DNA from: Cyclobacteriaceae bacterium
Lineage (GTDB): Bacteria; Bacteroidota; Bacteroidia; Cytophagales; Cyclobacteriaceae
Reading direction: 5' to 3'
NCBI GenBank assembly: GCA_025455225.1
Contig: JALOMY010000031.1
Span: 1-14,191 of the forward strand
DNA length: 14,191 bases
The notes under the pieces are model-generated. The model had not been told where the DNA came from and did not search any database. It worked only from the letters and a program-made list of their open reading frames with translations. The number at the start of each line of letters is the position of its first letter. The stretch's first letter is position 1. The position numbers and the translations under genes are program-made. This document shows, piece after piece, positions 1 to 6,919 of this stretch.

Positions 1-134
1 GCAAGCTGGGTTTCCAGGCTATCGATGTAATGTCTGGACTGACCATGCGATTGGGTAAAGAAAAGGCACCCCTGTAAAAGGAGAATCAGAAAAAAAGAAA
101 CTTTAAAATGAGATTTAATCGCCAACGTGAACAT
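1..134 (-). CDS. Exported protein, N-terminal fragment (runs off left edge)
   Basis: An open frame on the minus strand begins with ATG at 134-132 and is still open at base 1, giving about 44 residues. It has a short basic start (MFTLAIKSHFK), a hydrophobic stretch rich in Leu and Phe (residues 13-27, ending QGC), then polar sequence with QSRHYIDSLETQ. This is a signal peptide or N-terminal anchor followed by the start of a mature domain. The IDSLETQ style resembles the beginning of exported TPR proteins or TPR sensor kinases of Bacteroidota, but that is only an impression. Cys23 could be lipidated (LLQGC), although the hydrophobic residues after it argue for ordinary signal-peptide cleavage. 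It lies downstream of murI in the same direction, about 100 bp away. The function is unknown because almost all of the protein is outside the window. Confidence 0.5.
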   Translation of the reverse strand, partial: MFTLAIKSHFKVSFFLILLLQGCLFFTQSHGQSRHYIDSLETQL

Positions 135-164
135 TATTAGTAGCCTTAATAACCAAGGCAAAAG

Positions 165-210
165 TTTAGTAAACGAAAATTGCCATTAAATCCTGATTAA
201 TTTTAGTAAA
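165..210. repeat. Two copies of TTTAGTAAA upstream of the left-edge gene
   Basis: TTTAGTAAA occurs at 165-173 and 202-210, 37 bp apart, in the gap upstream of the minus-strand gene starting at 134. The nonamer is nearly its own reverse complement (TTTACTAAA). It may be an operator pair, or chance in AT-rich DNA. Confidence 0.2.
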
Positions 211-235
211 AATGACATAAAACAGTACATCGAAT

Positions 236-1045
236 TTAATTCCAAAGTGGATAGCGCTCCAGGTGTACGGCTTCACGGAAGAAGATTTGGGTGGAAGCCT
301 CAAAAGAATCGGTATAATCGGATACGAGGAAATGATGGCGTGAGGGGCCTGTTGTCTTAAGAAGGTTATTGTCTGTTAAGTAGCTTTTTAACGCTTCTGC
401 TACAATACTGGAGGAATCCAGGATGGGTAACCGATCATTATAATATTGACTAATTTCCTTTTTTATTAGGGGATAGTGGGTACAGGCCAGAATCAAAGCT
501 TCAATATTCTGAAGTTCCGGATCGGATAAATACTGGGCAATAATTTCATGACTGATCTGGTTATCGAAAAAACCTTCTTCGATCATGGGTGCCAAAAGAG
601 GGGTGGCAAGCGATTGCAGTACAATTCCTTTATTGGCTTCAATGAATTTTCTGCTGTAAACTCCAGAACTAACAGTTCGTTTTGTTCCGATCAGCCCAAT
701 ACGTTTGTTTTCATAATGCTCAGAAACCCATTCAACCATCGGGTCAATAACATTGATAATTTTAATATACCGAACATATTCCTTTAATAATTCATAGGCA
801 GCGGAGCTGGCTGAGTTGCAGGCAATCACAATAACCTTACAACCTTTTTTCAGCAATACATCAGCAATCTTTACAGAGTATGCCTGAATGGCAGCTTCCG
901 ATTTATCACCATAGGGAAGGTGCGCAGTATCTCCAAAGTAAATCAGGCTCTCGTTAGGAAGAATCTGACGAATGGAATTGGCAACGGTTAATCCTCCAAT
1001 GCCACTATCAAAAATACCTACGGGTTGGTCTGCAACTGGCTTCAT
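236..1045 (-). CDS. murI: Glutamate racemase
   Basis: A cytoplasmic, cofactor-independent racemase that converts L-glutamate to the D-glutamate needed for peptidoglycan precursors. At 269 residues it has normal family length. The conserved blocks are present in order: VGIFDSGIGGLTV (Asp13, Ser14), YFGDTAHLPYG (36-46), VIACNSAS with catalytic Cys76, a GlyLeuIleGly strand near 117-120, Glu156/157 in IEEGFF, and LACTHYPLI with the second catalytic Cys188 and His190. All the two-cysteine catalytic residues are therefore in place. ATG at 1045 is the only sensible start, since no other start codon lies before the GIFDSG motif. There is no Shine-Dalgarno sequence: a run of seven T closing a hairpin directly precedes the ATG. 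The next gene upstream, in the same direction, is the zinc-ribbon membrane protein, 60 bp away. It is probably transcribed from the -7 box inside that hairpin. Confidence 0.97.
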   Translation of the reverse strand: MKPVADQPVGIFDSGIGGLTVANSIRQILPNESLIYFGDTAHLPYGDKSEAAIQAYSVKIADVLLKKGCKVIVIACNSASSAAYELLKEYVRYIKIINVIDPMVEWVSEHYENKRIGLIGTKRTVSSGVYSRKFIEANKGIVLQSLATPLLAPMIEEGFFDNQISHEIIAQYLSDPELQNIEALILACTHYPLIKKEISQYYNDRLPILDSSSIVAEALKSYLTDNNLLKTTGPSRHHFLVSDYTDSFEASTQIFFREAVHLERYPLWN

Positions 1046-1080
1046 AAAAAAACTGCGGCAAATATAAAGTTGCCGCAGTT
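1046..1080 (-). terminator. Rho-independent terminator between the zinc-ribbon gene and murI
   Basis: A perfect 11-bp inverted repeat, AACTGCGGCAA (1051-1061) and TTGCCGCAGTT (1070-1080), encloses an 8-nt loop. On the minus strand it is followed by a T run (1052-1046) that touches the murI ATG. It should end transcripts of the gene at 1106-1840. On the plus strand it is followed by a weaker T-rich stretch, but no plus-strand gene ends here. Confidence 0.7.
1059..1066 (-). promoter_or_regulatory. Candidate -7 box of murI, inside the hairpin
   Basis: Read on the minus strand this is TATATTTG, a full match to the Bacteroidota TAnnTTTG -7 box, 13 nt before the murI ATG. No convincing -33 box is seen. 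Transcription starting about 7 nt further on would leave only a few U residues before AUG, a nearly leaderless mRNA. Confidence 0.35.
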
Positions 1081-1105
1081 CTTATTTTTGATTCCTTAAA
1101 ATTAC

Positions 1106-1840
1106 TTAAGCATTCGTAGATAATTTGGCCAACACTTGTTCCCGCGCTTCGCGATGGCTGCAATAGGAACAAGTAAAGTGTTTAATAAACAGGCCGGTTT
1201 CATCCATGGTTGGTGCTTTTTCTAATTCTTCCCGGGTGATCTTAAATGTATAATAACCACATTCCGGGCATTCCTCGGCATGCTGGTAAGCCAGGTACTT
1301 TTCAATTTTCTTGAATCCTGTTTTTTCATCGATCCACACATCGTAATCCACAGCATGAAACATTTCTTCTTCAATCATGCTCTGTTCCATATGGGCATCT
1401 TCTTCTTCTTCGCTGAGTTTGCGCATCGAATTTCCTGCCGGTGACGTGCGGGGTTTGTTTCTTAATTTATGCAGGCGTTTTTCAACGAACCGCGGATAGT
1501 ATATCCGCACCATACTGAAAAATATGAAATAACCGATTACGGCAAAACTCACAGTAATAAAGAGGCGTACGTAAAACCAGATCATACCACTATCATGAAT
1601 GATTTCACTGGCAAAAGTATTGGCGAATAAAAATCCAGCAATAATGAAAGCGATTACGGCATACCAGAAAAATCGGATTTCATTCAAGTTTACATAATCG
1701 TATTTCTCCTTGTAATCCTTGATCATGAGAATTCGGAATTCATGGTAAAGAAGAACTAGAATACCAATACCAACGAAAATCAACGAACCCTGAAACATGA
1801 ATTTATTCCAGGAATCGAGGAATGCATGTGGAACTTCCAT
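1106..1840 (-). CDS. Membrane protein with three helices and a C-terminal zinc ribbon, function unknown
   Basis: I do not recognise this 244-residue protein as a characterised family. It has three predicted transmembrane helices, roughly residues 16-32, 57-76 and 88-110. A basic patch follows (KRLHKLRNKPR, 121-131), then an acidic stretch (LSEEEEDAHMEQSMIEEE, 142-159). The C-terminal domain carries CPEC (Cys191, Cys194) and CSYC (Cys224, Cys227), thirty residues apart, the layout of a four-cysteine zinc ribbon. After the third helix the positive residues suggest that the ribbon is cytoplasmic. ATG at 1840 lies 18 nt from a perfect -7 box, so the start is well supported. It precedes murI and is separated from it by a terminator hairpin. 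The ribbon may bind protein or nucleic acid at the membrane, but nothing in the context assigns a role. Confidence 0.85.
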   Translation of the reverse strand: MEVPHAFLDSWNKFMFQGSLIFVGIGILVLLYHEFRILMIKDYKEKYDYVNLNEIRFFWYAVIAFIIAGFLFANTFASEIIHDSGMIWFYVRLFITVSFAVIGYFIFFSMVRIYYPRFVEKRLHKLRNKPRTSPAGNSMRKLSEEEEDAHMEQSMIEEEMFHAVDYDVWIDEKTGFKKIEKYLAYQHAEECPECGYYTFKITREELEKAPTMDETGLFIKHFTCSYCSHREAREQVLAKLSTNA

Positions 1841-1858
1841 AGAAAAACAGGTTTAGGT

Positions 1859-1866
1859 CAAAGATA
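1859..1866 (-). promoter_or_regulatory. Candidate -7 box for the zinc-ribbon membrane protein
   Basis: The minus strand reads TATCTTTG, a perfect match to TAnnTTTG, ending 18 nt before the ATG at 1840. The -33 position has no clear TTTG. Expected transcription start is near 1852, giving a leader of about 11 nt. Confidence 0.4.
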
Positions 1867-1922
1867 AAATTAACAATATTTTTTATCTGCCACACATGAA
1901 ATTGCGCTGATTCAGCAGAAAA

Positions 1923-1954
1923 ATTGTCCAGAAAGCAGAATTAGAATACTTTTA
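1923..1954 (+). promoter_or_regulatory. Candidate fabI promoter
   Basis: ATTG (1923-1926) and TACTTTTA (1947-1954) are separated by 20 nt, close to the Bacteroidota TTTG / TAnnTTTG layout with one mismatch in each box. The -7 box ends 15 nt before the fabI ATG at 1970. It is divergent from the promoter at 1859-1866. Confidence 0.35.
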
Positions 1955-1969
1955 ACAAAATTTTAAACT

Positions 1970-2782
1970 ATGGCTTACAACTTACTTAAAGGAAAACGCG
2001 GTATCATTTTTGGCGCTCTGGATGAAAACTCAATTGCCTGGAAAACAGCGTTAAAGGTAAAGCAAGAGGGTGGGTCTTTTACGTTAACTAACGCCCCCAT
2101 AGCCATGCGCATGGGTAAGATCAATGAACTGGCTAAAATGTGCAGTGCTGAGGTTATTCCGGCCGATGCTACTTCCGAGCAGGATCTTACCAACCTTTTC
2201 ACCAAGTCTATGGAGGTTCTCGGGGGAAAGCTTGATTTCGTTCTGCATTCCATCGGCATGAGTCCTAACGTGCGTAAGGATAAGGCCTATGGCGATCTTA
2301 ATTACGACTGGTTCCTGAAGACTTTGGATATTTCGGGATTATCCTTTCATAAAGTGATGCAAACGGCTGAGAAGTCAGATGCCATGAATGAATGGGGTTC
2401 CATTGTTGCGCTTTCCTACATTGCTGCACAGCGTACCTTTCCGGATTATTCCGATATGGCTCAAGCCAAATCTTTGTTAGAATCCATCGCCCGCAGCTAT
2501 GGATACCGATTCGGTAAATTGAAAAAAGTACGTGTCAATACCATTTCTCAATCACCAACCAAGACAACAGCGGGGACCGGAATATCCGGATTTGATGTTT
2601 TCTTTGATTATGCCCAAATGATGTCTCCGTTAGGTAATGCAAGTGCAGAAGATTGTGCGAACTATATCGTATTAATGTTCTCTGATTATAGCCGCATGGT
2701 TACCATGCAAAACCTGATGCACGATGGAGGCTTTTCATCTACGGGAATCACCGAAGACTTAATTGAAAAATTATCTAAGTAA
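1970..2782 (+). CDS. fabI: Enoyl-[acyl-carrier-protein] reductase (NADH), FabI type
   Basis: Reduces trans-2-enoyl-ACP to acyl-ACP, the last step of each type II fatty acid elongation cycle, in the cytoplasm. This is a divergent short-chain dehydrogenase of 270 residues. The nucleotide-binding start reads GIIFGALDENSIAW (11-24), in place of the usual FabI GLASNRSIA. ADAT (65-68) and LHSIGMSPN (92-100) line the NAD pocket. The catalytic pair is Tyr150 (LSY) and Tyr160 with Lys167 in the Y-x6-K motif (PDYSDMAQAK). The substrate loop follows TISQSP (191-196), and GGFSST occurs near the C-terminus. From memory this variant form is the one typical of Bacteroidota. It has its own candidate promoter, and ispE follows after 44 bp with no terminator, so the two are probably co-transcribed. 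Confidence 0.97.
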   Translation: MAYNLLKGKRGIIFGALDENSIAWKTALKVKQEGGSFTLTNAPIAMRMGKINELAKMCSAEVIPADATSEQDLTNLFTKSMEVLGGKLDFVLHSIGMSPNVRKDKAYGDLNYDWFLKTLDISGLSFHKVMQTAEKSDAMNEWGSIVALSYIAAQRTFPDYSDMAQAKSLLESIARSYGYRFGKLKKVRVNTISQSPTKTTAGTGISGFDVFFDYAQMMSPLGNASAEDCANYIVLMFSDYSRMVTMQNLMHDGGFSSTGITEDLIEKLSK

Positions 2783-2826
2783 GCTGGCGTACAACTGGTA
2801 AACTTTCGTGTCCGGTTTTTAATAAA

Positions 2827-3639
2827 ATGCTTGCGTTTCCTCCGTGTAAAATCAACCTGGGACTTCATATAATCGCCCGCAGACCGGATGGTTACCATGA
2901 ACTGGAAACCTGTTTTTATCCGGTTCCATGGACGGATGTGCTGGAAATTATTTCAGCTCGTGAATTCAATTTTGCCACAACGGGGATGGTTATTCAGGGT
3001 GAAGCCGAGGATAACTTATGCGTGAAAGCCTTTCGCCTGATGCAGAAGGAGCATGGCATTGGTAATGTCAGTATGCATCTTCATAAAATCATTCCTTCGG
3101 GTGCAGGATTGGGTGGAGGTTCATCCGATGCTGCTGTTACCCTGGTAATGCTTAATTCCCTGTTCAGTTTAAATCTTTCAACCGACCAATTACGGAACTA
3201 TGCTTCGCGGCTTGGAAGCGATTGTGCATTTTTTGTAGATCCGAAGCCTATGATTGGCTCCGGTAGGGGAGAGGTCTTAACACCCATGGAATTTACATTG
3301 AAGGGTAAGTATATCATTTTGATTAAACCGCCAATCCATGTTTCAACGGCTGAAGCATATTCTAATGTTACACCTCAGCACCCGCAAGAATCGCTTACCA
3401 GTATATTGACTGGAGCTATATCAACCTGGCAAACCAGGTTGGTTAATGATTTTGAGCCATCCGTTTTTAAAAAGTATCCCGTAGTTCAGAACATTAAATC
3501 CAGGCTTTATGAGCAGGGTGCGTTTTATGCCAGCATGAGCGGATCAGGTTCTTCTGTTTTTGGTCTGTTTCATCATGAAGTGGACCTGAAAGATCATTTT
3601 AAAGACATGCAGTATTGGGCAGGTTGGCTCACTGCATAA
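2827..3639 (+). CDS. ispE: 4-diphosphocytidyl-2-C-methyl-D-erythritol kinase
   Basis: ATP-dependent kinase of the non-mevalonate (MEP) isoprenoid pathway, phosphorylating the 2-hydroxyl of CDP-methylerythritol. It is a 270-residue GHMP kinase, slightly short for the family. Visible motifs are PCKINLGLHI with Lys8, RRPDGYHEL (18-26), the glycine-rich ATP loop PSGAGLGGGSSDAA (90-103), LGSDCAFFV with the probable catalytic Asp132, and the C-terminal GHMP motif SMSGSGSSVFGLF. Its presence implies that the organism makes isoprenoids, including the undecaprenyl and quinone precursors, by the MEP route. It follows fabI by 44 bp. Its last 11 bp (3629-3639) overlap the 3' end of the convergent EamA transporter gene, so no separate terminator lies between them. 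Confidence 0.96.
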   Translation: MLAFPPCKINLGLHIIARRPDGYHELETCFYPVPWTDVLEIISAREFNFATTGMVIQGEAEDNLCVKAFRLMQKEHGIGNVSMHLHKIIPSGAGLGGGSSDAAVTLVMLNSLFSLNLSTDQLRNYASRLGSDCAFFVDPKPMIGSGRGEVLTPMEFTLKGKYIILIKPPIHVSTAEAYSNVTPQHPQESLTSILTGAISTWQTRLVNDFEPSVFKKYPVVQNIKSRLYEQGAFYASMSGSGSSVFGLFHHEVDLKDHFKDMQYWAGWLTA

Positions 3640-4528
3640 AAGCAGATTTATCGAACCTTCGTTTTAATGCCGGGTAGAATGCAACCGCACCGATGATGAT
3701 TAGGGTGCCGATATAGAAGTTCCATCCCATTTTCTCTTTGTCACCAAAAATCACTAAAGCCATCAATATTCCATACACAGGTTCGAGATTCAAGGTGAGT
3801 TGTATGAAAAATACACTTAATCGCTTCATCAATTTAACAGCAGTAGAGAAGGCGTACACCGTACATACCCAGGCAAGTATTGCAAGGAATAGCCAGTCCA
3901 TTTCATTTGGTATCAGGTTCAATGTTTCATTTTCAGCCAGCGTCATTTGATAAACCGGCAGGAATATGGCAGTACCCAGAAATGCTCCGGTCATTTCATA
4001 AAATGTAATGGTATAGGCATTAATGCGTCTTACCATTTTTGCATTTAACACTGAAAAAAGTGCAGCGCTAAACCCGGCTGCAATACCCAGGATGAGCCCC
4101 AGCTTGTACTGGAAGTCAAACGAAAATATCACATAGAGCCCTGTGATGACAACCAGGCCGAGTACCAGTTCAAATTTTTTAATCCGGGTTCGATTCATTA
4201 CCGGTTCTAGAAGTGCTGCCCATAATGAGTTTGTTGCGAAACCCACCAGGCTTACCGATGCATTGGAAACACGGCCGGATCCAAAAAACATCAGCCAGTG
4301 AAAACTGACGATAAGCCCGATTAAAAGAAGTTTAATAAAATCGGAGGAGGAAACTATGAAGACTCCGTTTGTCCATACTATAACTACACCCATACCGAAG
4401 GCTGCCAGCAAGGTTCGGTAGAAGACCATTTCCACGGAGGGAATTGAAATTAAAAGACCCAGTATAGCGGTAAAGCCCCAGAGAAAAACAATAAAGTGCA
4501 GCTTAACATAATCGGCAGGAGTAGCCAT
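3629..4528 (-). CDS. EamA/DMT-family transporter
   Basis: A 299-residue integral membrane protein of the drug/metabolite transporter superfamily, with about ten hydrophobic segments arranged as two EamA repeats of five. The first repeat begins LHFIVFLWGFTAILG and includes EMVFYRTLLAAFGM. The second includes a helix with FSAALFSVLNAKMVRR and the typical closing repeat sequence LNLEPVYGILMALVIFGDKE. The frame is open upstream to 4591, but ATG at 4528 is the right start: it overlaps the lptG stop as TAATG and removes a 21-residue tail that reads unlike a protein of this family. Translation is therefore probably coupled to lptG. The substrate cannot be read from sequence; family members move amino acids, nucleosides, lipid-linked sugars and other small molecules. 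Being last in a tgt-lptG-EamA run does not fix its role. Confidence 0.88.
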   Translation of the reverse strand: MATPADYVKLHFIVFLWGFTAILGLLISIPSVEMVFYRTLLAAFGMGVVIVWTNGVFIVSSSDFIKLLLIGLIVSFHWLMFFGSGRVSNASVSLVGFATNSLWAALLEPVMNRTRIKKFELVLGLVVITGLYVIFSFDFQYKLGLILGIAAGFSAALFSVLNAKMVRRINAYTITFYEMTGAFLGTAIFLPVYQMTLAENETLNLIPNEMDWLFLAILAWVCTVYAFSTAVKLMKRLSVFFIQLTLNLEPVYGILMALVIFGDKEKMGWNFYIGTLIIIGAVAFYPALKRRFDKSAFMQ

Positions 4529-5634
4529 TATCGCGGAACGTATTTGTACATGAACAACGACAGTATGGCAAATACGATTGAAGGAATCCATACTGATATC
4601 TGCGGAGGCATAGAACCTGCTTCAGCAAACGTGCGGAACATCATGAAGAACAGAATGAATATAAACGACAGCAAGAAACCGAGTGCAATCTGAAATCCGG
4701 TGCCGCCCCGGCTTTTCCTCGAGGAGACAATTACCCCCATGAAGGTCAGGATGAATATGGAAAACGGAGAAGCATACCGGGTATACTTTTCAACTGCATA
4801 AACCTCGATGCCGGCCGATCCACGCGAACGCAATGTTTGGATGTAATCATCGAGTTCTGAAATAGTAAGGCCATCGTATTTCCGATAGTCATTTTTAAAT
4901 TCTTTCGGATGAATAATCAGCGTGGTGTCAAGTGCGAGTCCGGATGTTATTTGTTCCGTTATTTTTGCTGAATCCTGACTAACCATCTCAAAAACCTTAT
5001 CGATTTTTTTCAACTTCCAGTCACGAAGTGTCCATTTCGATTTGGCAGTATCCCACTCGATACGGTTGGCGGTGAGTTTCTCTATAAGCCTGTTGTTTTC
5101 GAAATGCTCCAGGGTAAACTGGTATCCTTTATCGGTGAGGTTATTATAACTCTGTATATAAATAAACGTGTTCGGGGCAATTTGTAAATGGATGTTTCGG
5201 AGATTCGGATTTCCCGCTTTATTCAGGTAATCCATTTCAAAAGCCAGGCGGGTTTTGTTGGAATTGGGGATTACCCACCCGTTCAGGTAGAAACTAACTG
5301 ATGCGATCAGAAATGCCCCTGTAAAATAAGGAGCCAGTAATCGTCTGAAACTCACTCCGCTGCTTAATATGGCAATGATTTCCGTTCGACCTGCCAAACG
5401 CGCAGTTACGTATACGGTAGCGATGAACACAGTGATTGGCGTAACCAAACCTGCAATCCATGGAAGGAAATCGGCATAGTATCCTAAAACCTGCATCACC
5501 GATAAATTGGCTTTGGCATATTTATCAGCTTTTTCGGTTACATCAATAACCGAAATTACGGCAAGCAGAATCAGCACCACGAAAATGAAGGTGCTGAGAA
5601 ACTGTTTCAATATATACCGATCCAGCAGTTTCAA
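4528..5634 (-). CDS. lptG: LptF/LptG-family lipopolysaccharide export permease
   Basis: Inner-membrane permease subunit (YjgP/YjgQ family) of the Lpt machine that extracts LPS from the inner membrane and feeds the periplasmic bridge to the outer membrane. It has 368 residues. The N-terminus KLLDRYILKQFLSTF leads into TM1 (11-30), TM2 is near 57-78, and TM3 near 98-120 follows the conserved SSGVSFRRLL (91-100). A periplasmic beta-jellyroll-like domain spans about 130-265, and three C-terminal helices lie near 288-365. I call LptG rather than LptF from the DRYI start and general look, with moderate certainty. The start codon is TTG (5634-5632): the frame is closed upstream by the tgt stop only 12 nt away, and the next ATG is about 46 codons in, inside conserved sequence. 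The next gene starts within its stop codon (TAATG). Confidence 0.88.
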   Translation of the reverse strand: MKLLDRYILKQFLSTFIFVVLILLAVISVIDVTEKADKYAKANLSVMQVLGYYADFLPWIAGLVTPITVFIATVYVTARLAGRTEIIAILSSGVSFRRLLAPYFTGAFLIASVSFYLNGWVIPNSNKTRLAFEMDYLNKAGNPNLRNIHLQIAPNTFIYIQSYNNLTDKGYQFTLEHFENNRLIEKLTANRIEWDTAKSKWTLRDWKLKKIDKVFEMVSQDSAKITEQITSGLALDTTLIIHPKEFKNDYRKYDGLTISELDDYIQTLRSRGSAGIEVYAVEKYTRYASPFSIFILTFMGVIVSSRKSRGGTGFQIALGFLLSFIFILFFMMFRTFAEAGSMPPQISVWIPSIVFAILSLFMYKYVPR

Positions 5635-5646
5635 TGTTGGATAATT

Positions 5647-6777
5647 TTAAATACGTGCAGCAATCTTCTTTACCATACCATCTTTCCACGCCCTGAAAGT
5701 TCCTTCAACAATTTTTTCACGAGCCTCCCTAACCAGCCAAAGGTAAAAAGTTAAGTTATGTACGGAAGCAATTTGTGCGCCTAAAATCTCTTTATTGATA
5801 ATGAGATGACGAAGGTATGCCTTGGAATAGAATGTACTTACATATCCACCCAGTGTTTCGTCAATCGGAGAGAAATCGGATTTCCATTTTTCATTCCGGA
5901 TGTTGATAATACCCTGAGTAGTAAACAGCATGCCGTTACGGGCATTACGGGTAGGCATAACACAATCGAACATGTCAATTCCCAATGCGATACATTCGAG
6001 AATATTTTCCGGTGTGCCCACCCCCATCAGGTAACGGGGTTTATCGGCAGGAAGAATGTTGCAAACCAGGCTGGTCATAGCATACATTTCTTCATGGGGT
6101 TCGCCTACTGATAATCCGCCAATGGCATTTCCATACAGGTTTTGTTCTGAAACAAAACACGCGGATTGCTCCCTCAAATCCGGATAGGTGCTCCCCTGAA
6201 CAATGGGAAACAAGGCTTGTTCATATCCATAGCGAGGTTGCGTATTCTTCAACCGCGTTATGCAACGTTTAAGCCAACGGTGGGTTAATTCCATGGAATC
6301 TTTTGCATAGACATAATTGCATGGATAAGGTGTACATTCATCAAACGCCATTATAATATCAGCGCCTATTGAGCGTTGAATGTCCATGACATTTTCAGGT
6401 GAGAAAAAATGCCTTGAACCGTCAATATGCGATTTAAACGTTACCCCATCTTCATTAATCTTGCGGTTCTCTGATAAAGAGTATACCTGGTACCCGCCAC
6501 TATCGGTAAGAACAGGCTTGGCCCATCCATTAAATCGATGCAGTCCGCCTGCAGCTTCGAGTATGTCGGTACCGGGCCTTAGATATAAGTGATACGTATT
6601 GCCAAGAATGATTTCTGCGTGAATATCCTGCTCGAGTTCGCGTTGATGAACCGCTTTTACAGAACCGGCTGTTCCAACCGGCATGAAGATCGGGGTGTGT
6701 ATATCACCATGTGGCGTATGAAGGATTCCTGCACGCGCTGACGATTGATGATCTTTAGCCGTTAATGTAAATTTCAT
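5647..6777 (-). CDS. tgt: tRNA-guanine transglycosylase (queuine/preQ1)
   Basis: Exchanges guanine-34 of GUN-anticodon tRNAs for preQ1, the committed RNA step of queuosine synthesis. It has 376 residues from the ATG at 6777. Motifs are HTPIFMPVGT, GNTYHLYLRPG (59-69), LTDSGGYQVYSLS with general-acid Asp92, AFDECTPYP (144-152), VQGS, GGLSVGEP, RYLMGVGTPENILE, and GIDMFDCVMPTRNARNG, where Asp271 is the likely nucleophile. Unusually, the zinc site is missing: the place of the usual CxCxxC reads L309-G-G311-Y-V-S314, although the nearby YSKAYLRHL and His340 (SVHNL) are kept. An upstream in-frame TTG at 6801 was rejected as the start because it lies inside a perfect -7 box. It is first in the run with lptG, whose start lies 12 bp after the tgt stop. 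Confidence 0.97.
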   Translation of the reverse strand: MKFTLTAKDHQSSARAGILHTPHGDIHTPIFMPVGTAGSVKAVHQRELEQDIHAEIILGNTYHLYLRPGTDILEAAGGLHRFNGWAKPVLTDSGGYQVYSLSENRKINEDGVTFKSHIDGSRHFFSPENVMDIQRSIGADIIMAFDECTPYPCNYVYAKDSMELTHRWLKRCITRLKNTQPRYGYEQALFPIVQGSTYPDLREQSACFVSEQNLYGNAIGGLSVGEPHEEMYAMTSLVCNILPADKPRYLMGVGTPENILECIALGIDMFDCVMPTRNARNGMLFTTQGIINIRNEKWKSDFSPIDETLGGYVSTFYSKAYLRHLIINKEILGAQIASVHNLTFYLWLVREAREKIVEGTFRAWKDGMVKKIAARI

Positions 6778-6798
6778 GTGATAGCCGGAAAAGCTGCG

Positions 6799-6806
6799 CA
6801 AAAATA
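6799..6806 (-). promoter_or_regulatory. Candidate -7 box of the tgt-lptG-EamA run
   Basis: The minus strand reads TATTTTTG, matching TAnnTTTG exactly, 21 nt before the tgt ATG at 6777. No good -33 box is visible. Its position makes the TTG at 6801 part of the promoter rather than a start codon. Confidence 0.4.
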
Positions 6807-6887
6807 CCGTAAGGCCTTCAGAATTCCTTCTTCCATTAATTTTCGATTATATCTTTTTATTTGTCTTTTCACCTTACTGGTACGCTT

Positions 6888-6895
6888 TATATTTG
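6888..6895 (+). promoter_or_regulatory. Candidate -7 box of the glycosyltransferase-sigma-rsmG run
   Basis: TATATTTG is a perfect TAnnTTTG match. A TTTG at 6860-6863 lies 24 nt upstream, longer than the usual 19-20. The expected transcript start, near 6902, lies downstream of the first possible TTG codon (6893), which is part of this box. Confidence 0.4.
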
Positions 6896-6919
6896 CAGCA
6901 CAACATTAAACACTTTCTT

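Noticed and set aside
4529..4591. N-terminal extension of the EamA transporter by 21 residues
   Set aside because: The ATG at 4528 overlaps the lptG stop as TAATG and gives a typical EamA N-terminus; the extension lies inside lptG coding sequence.
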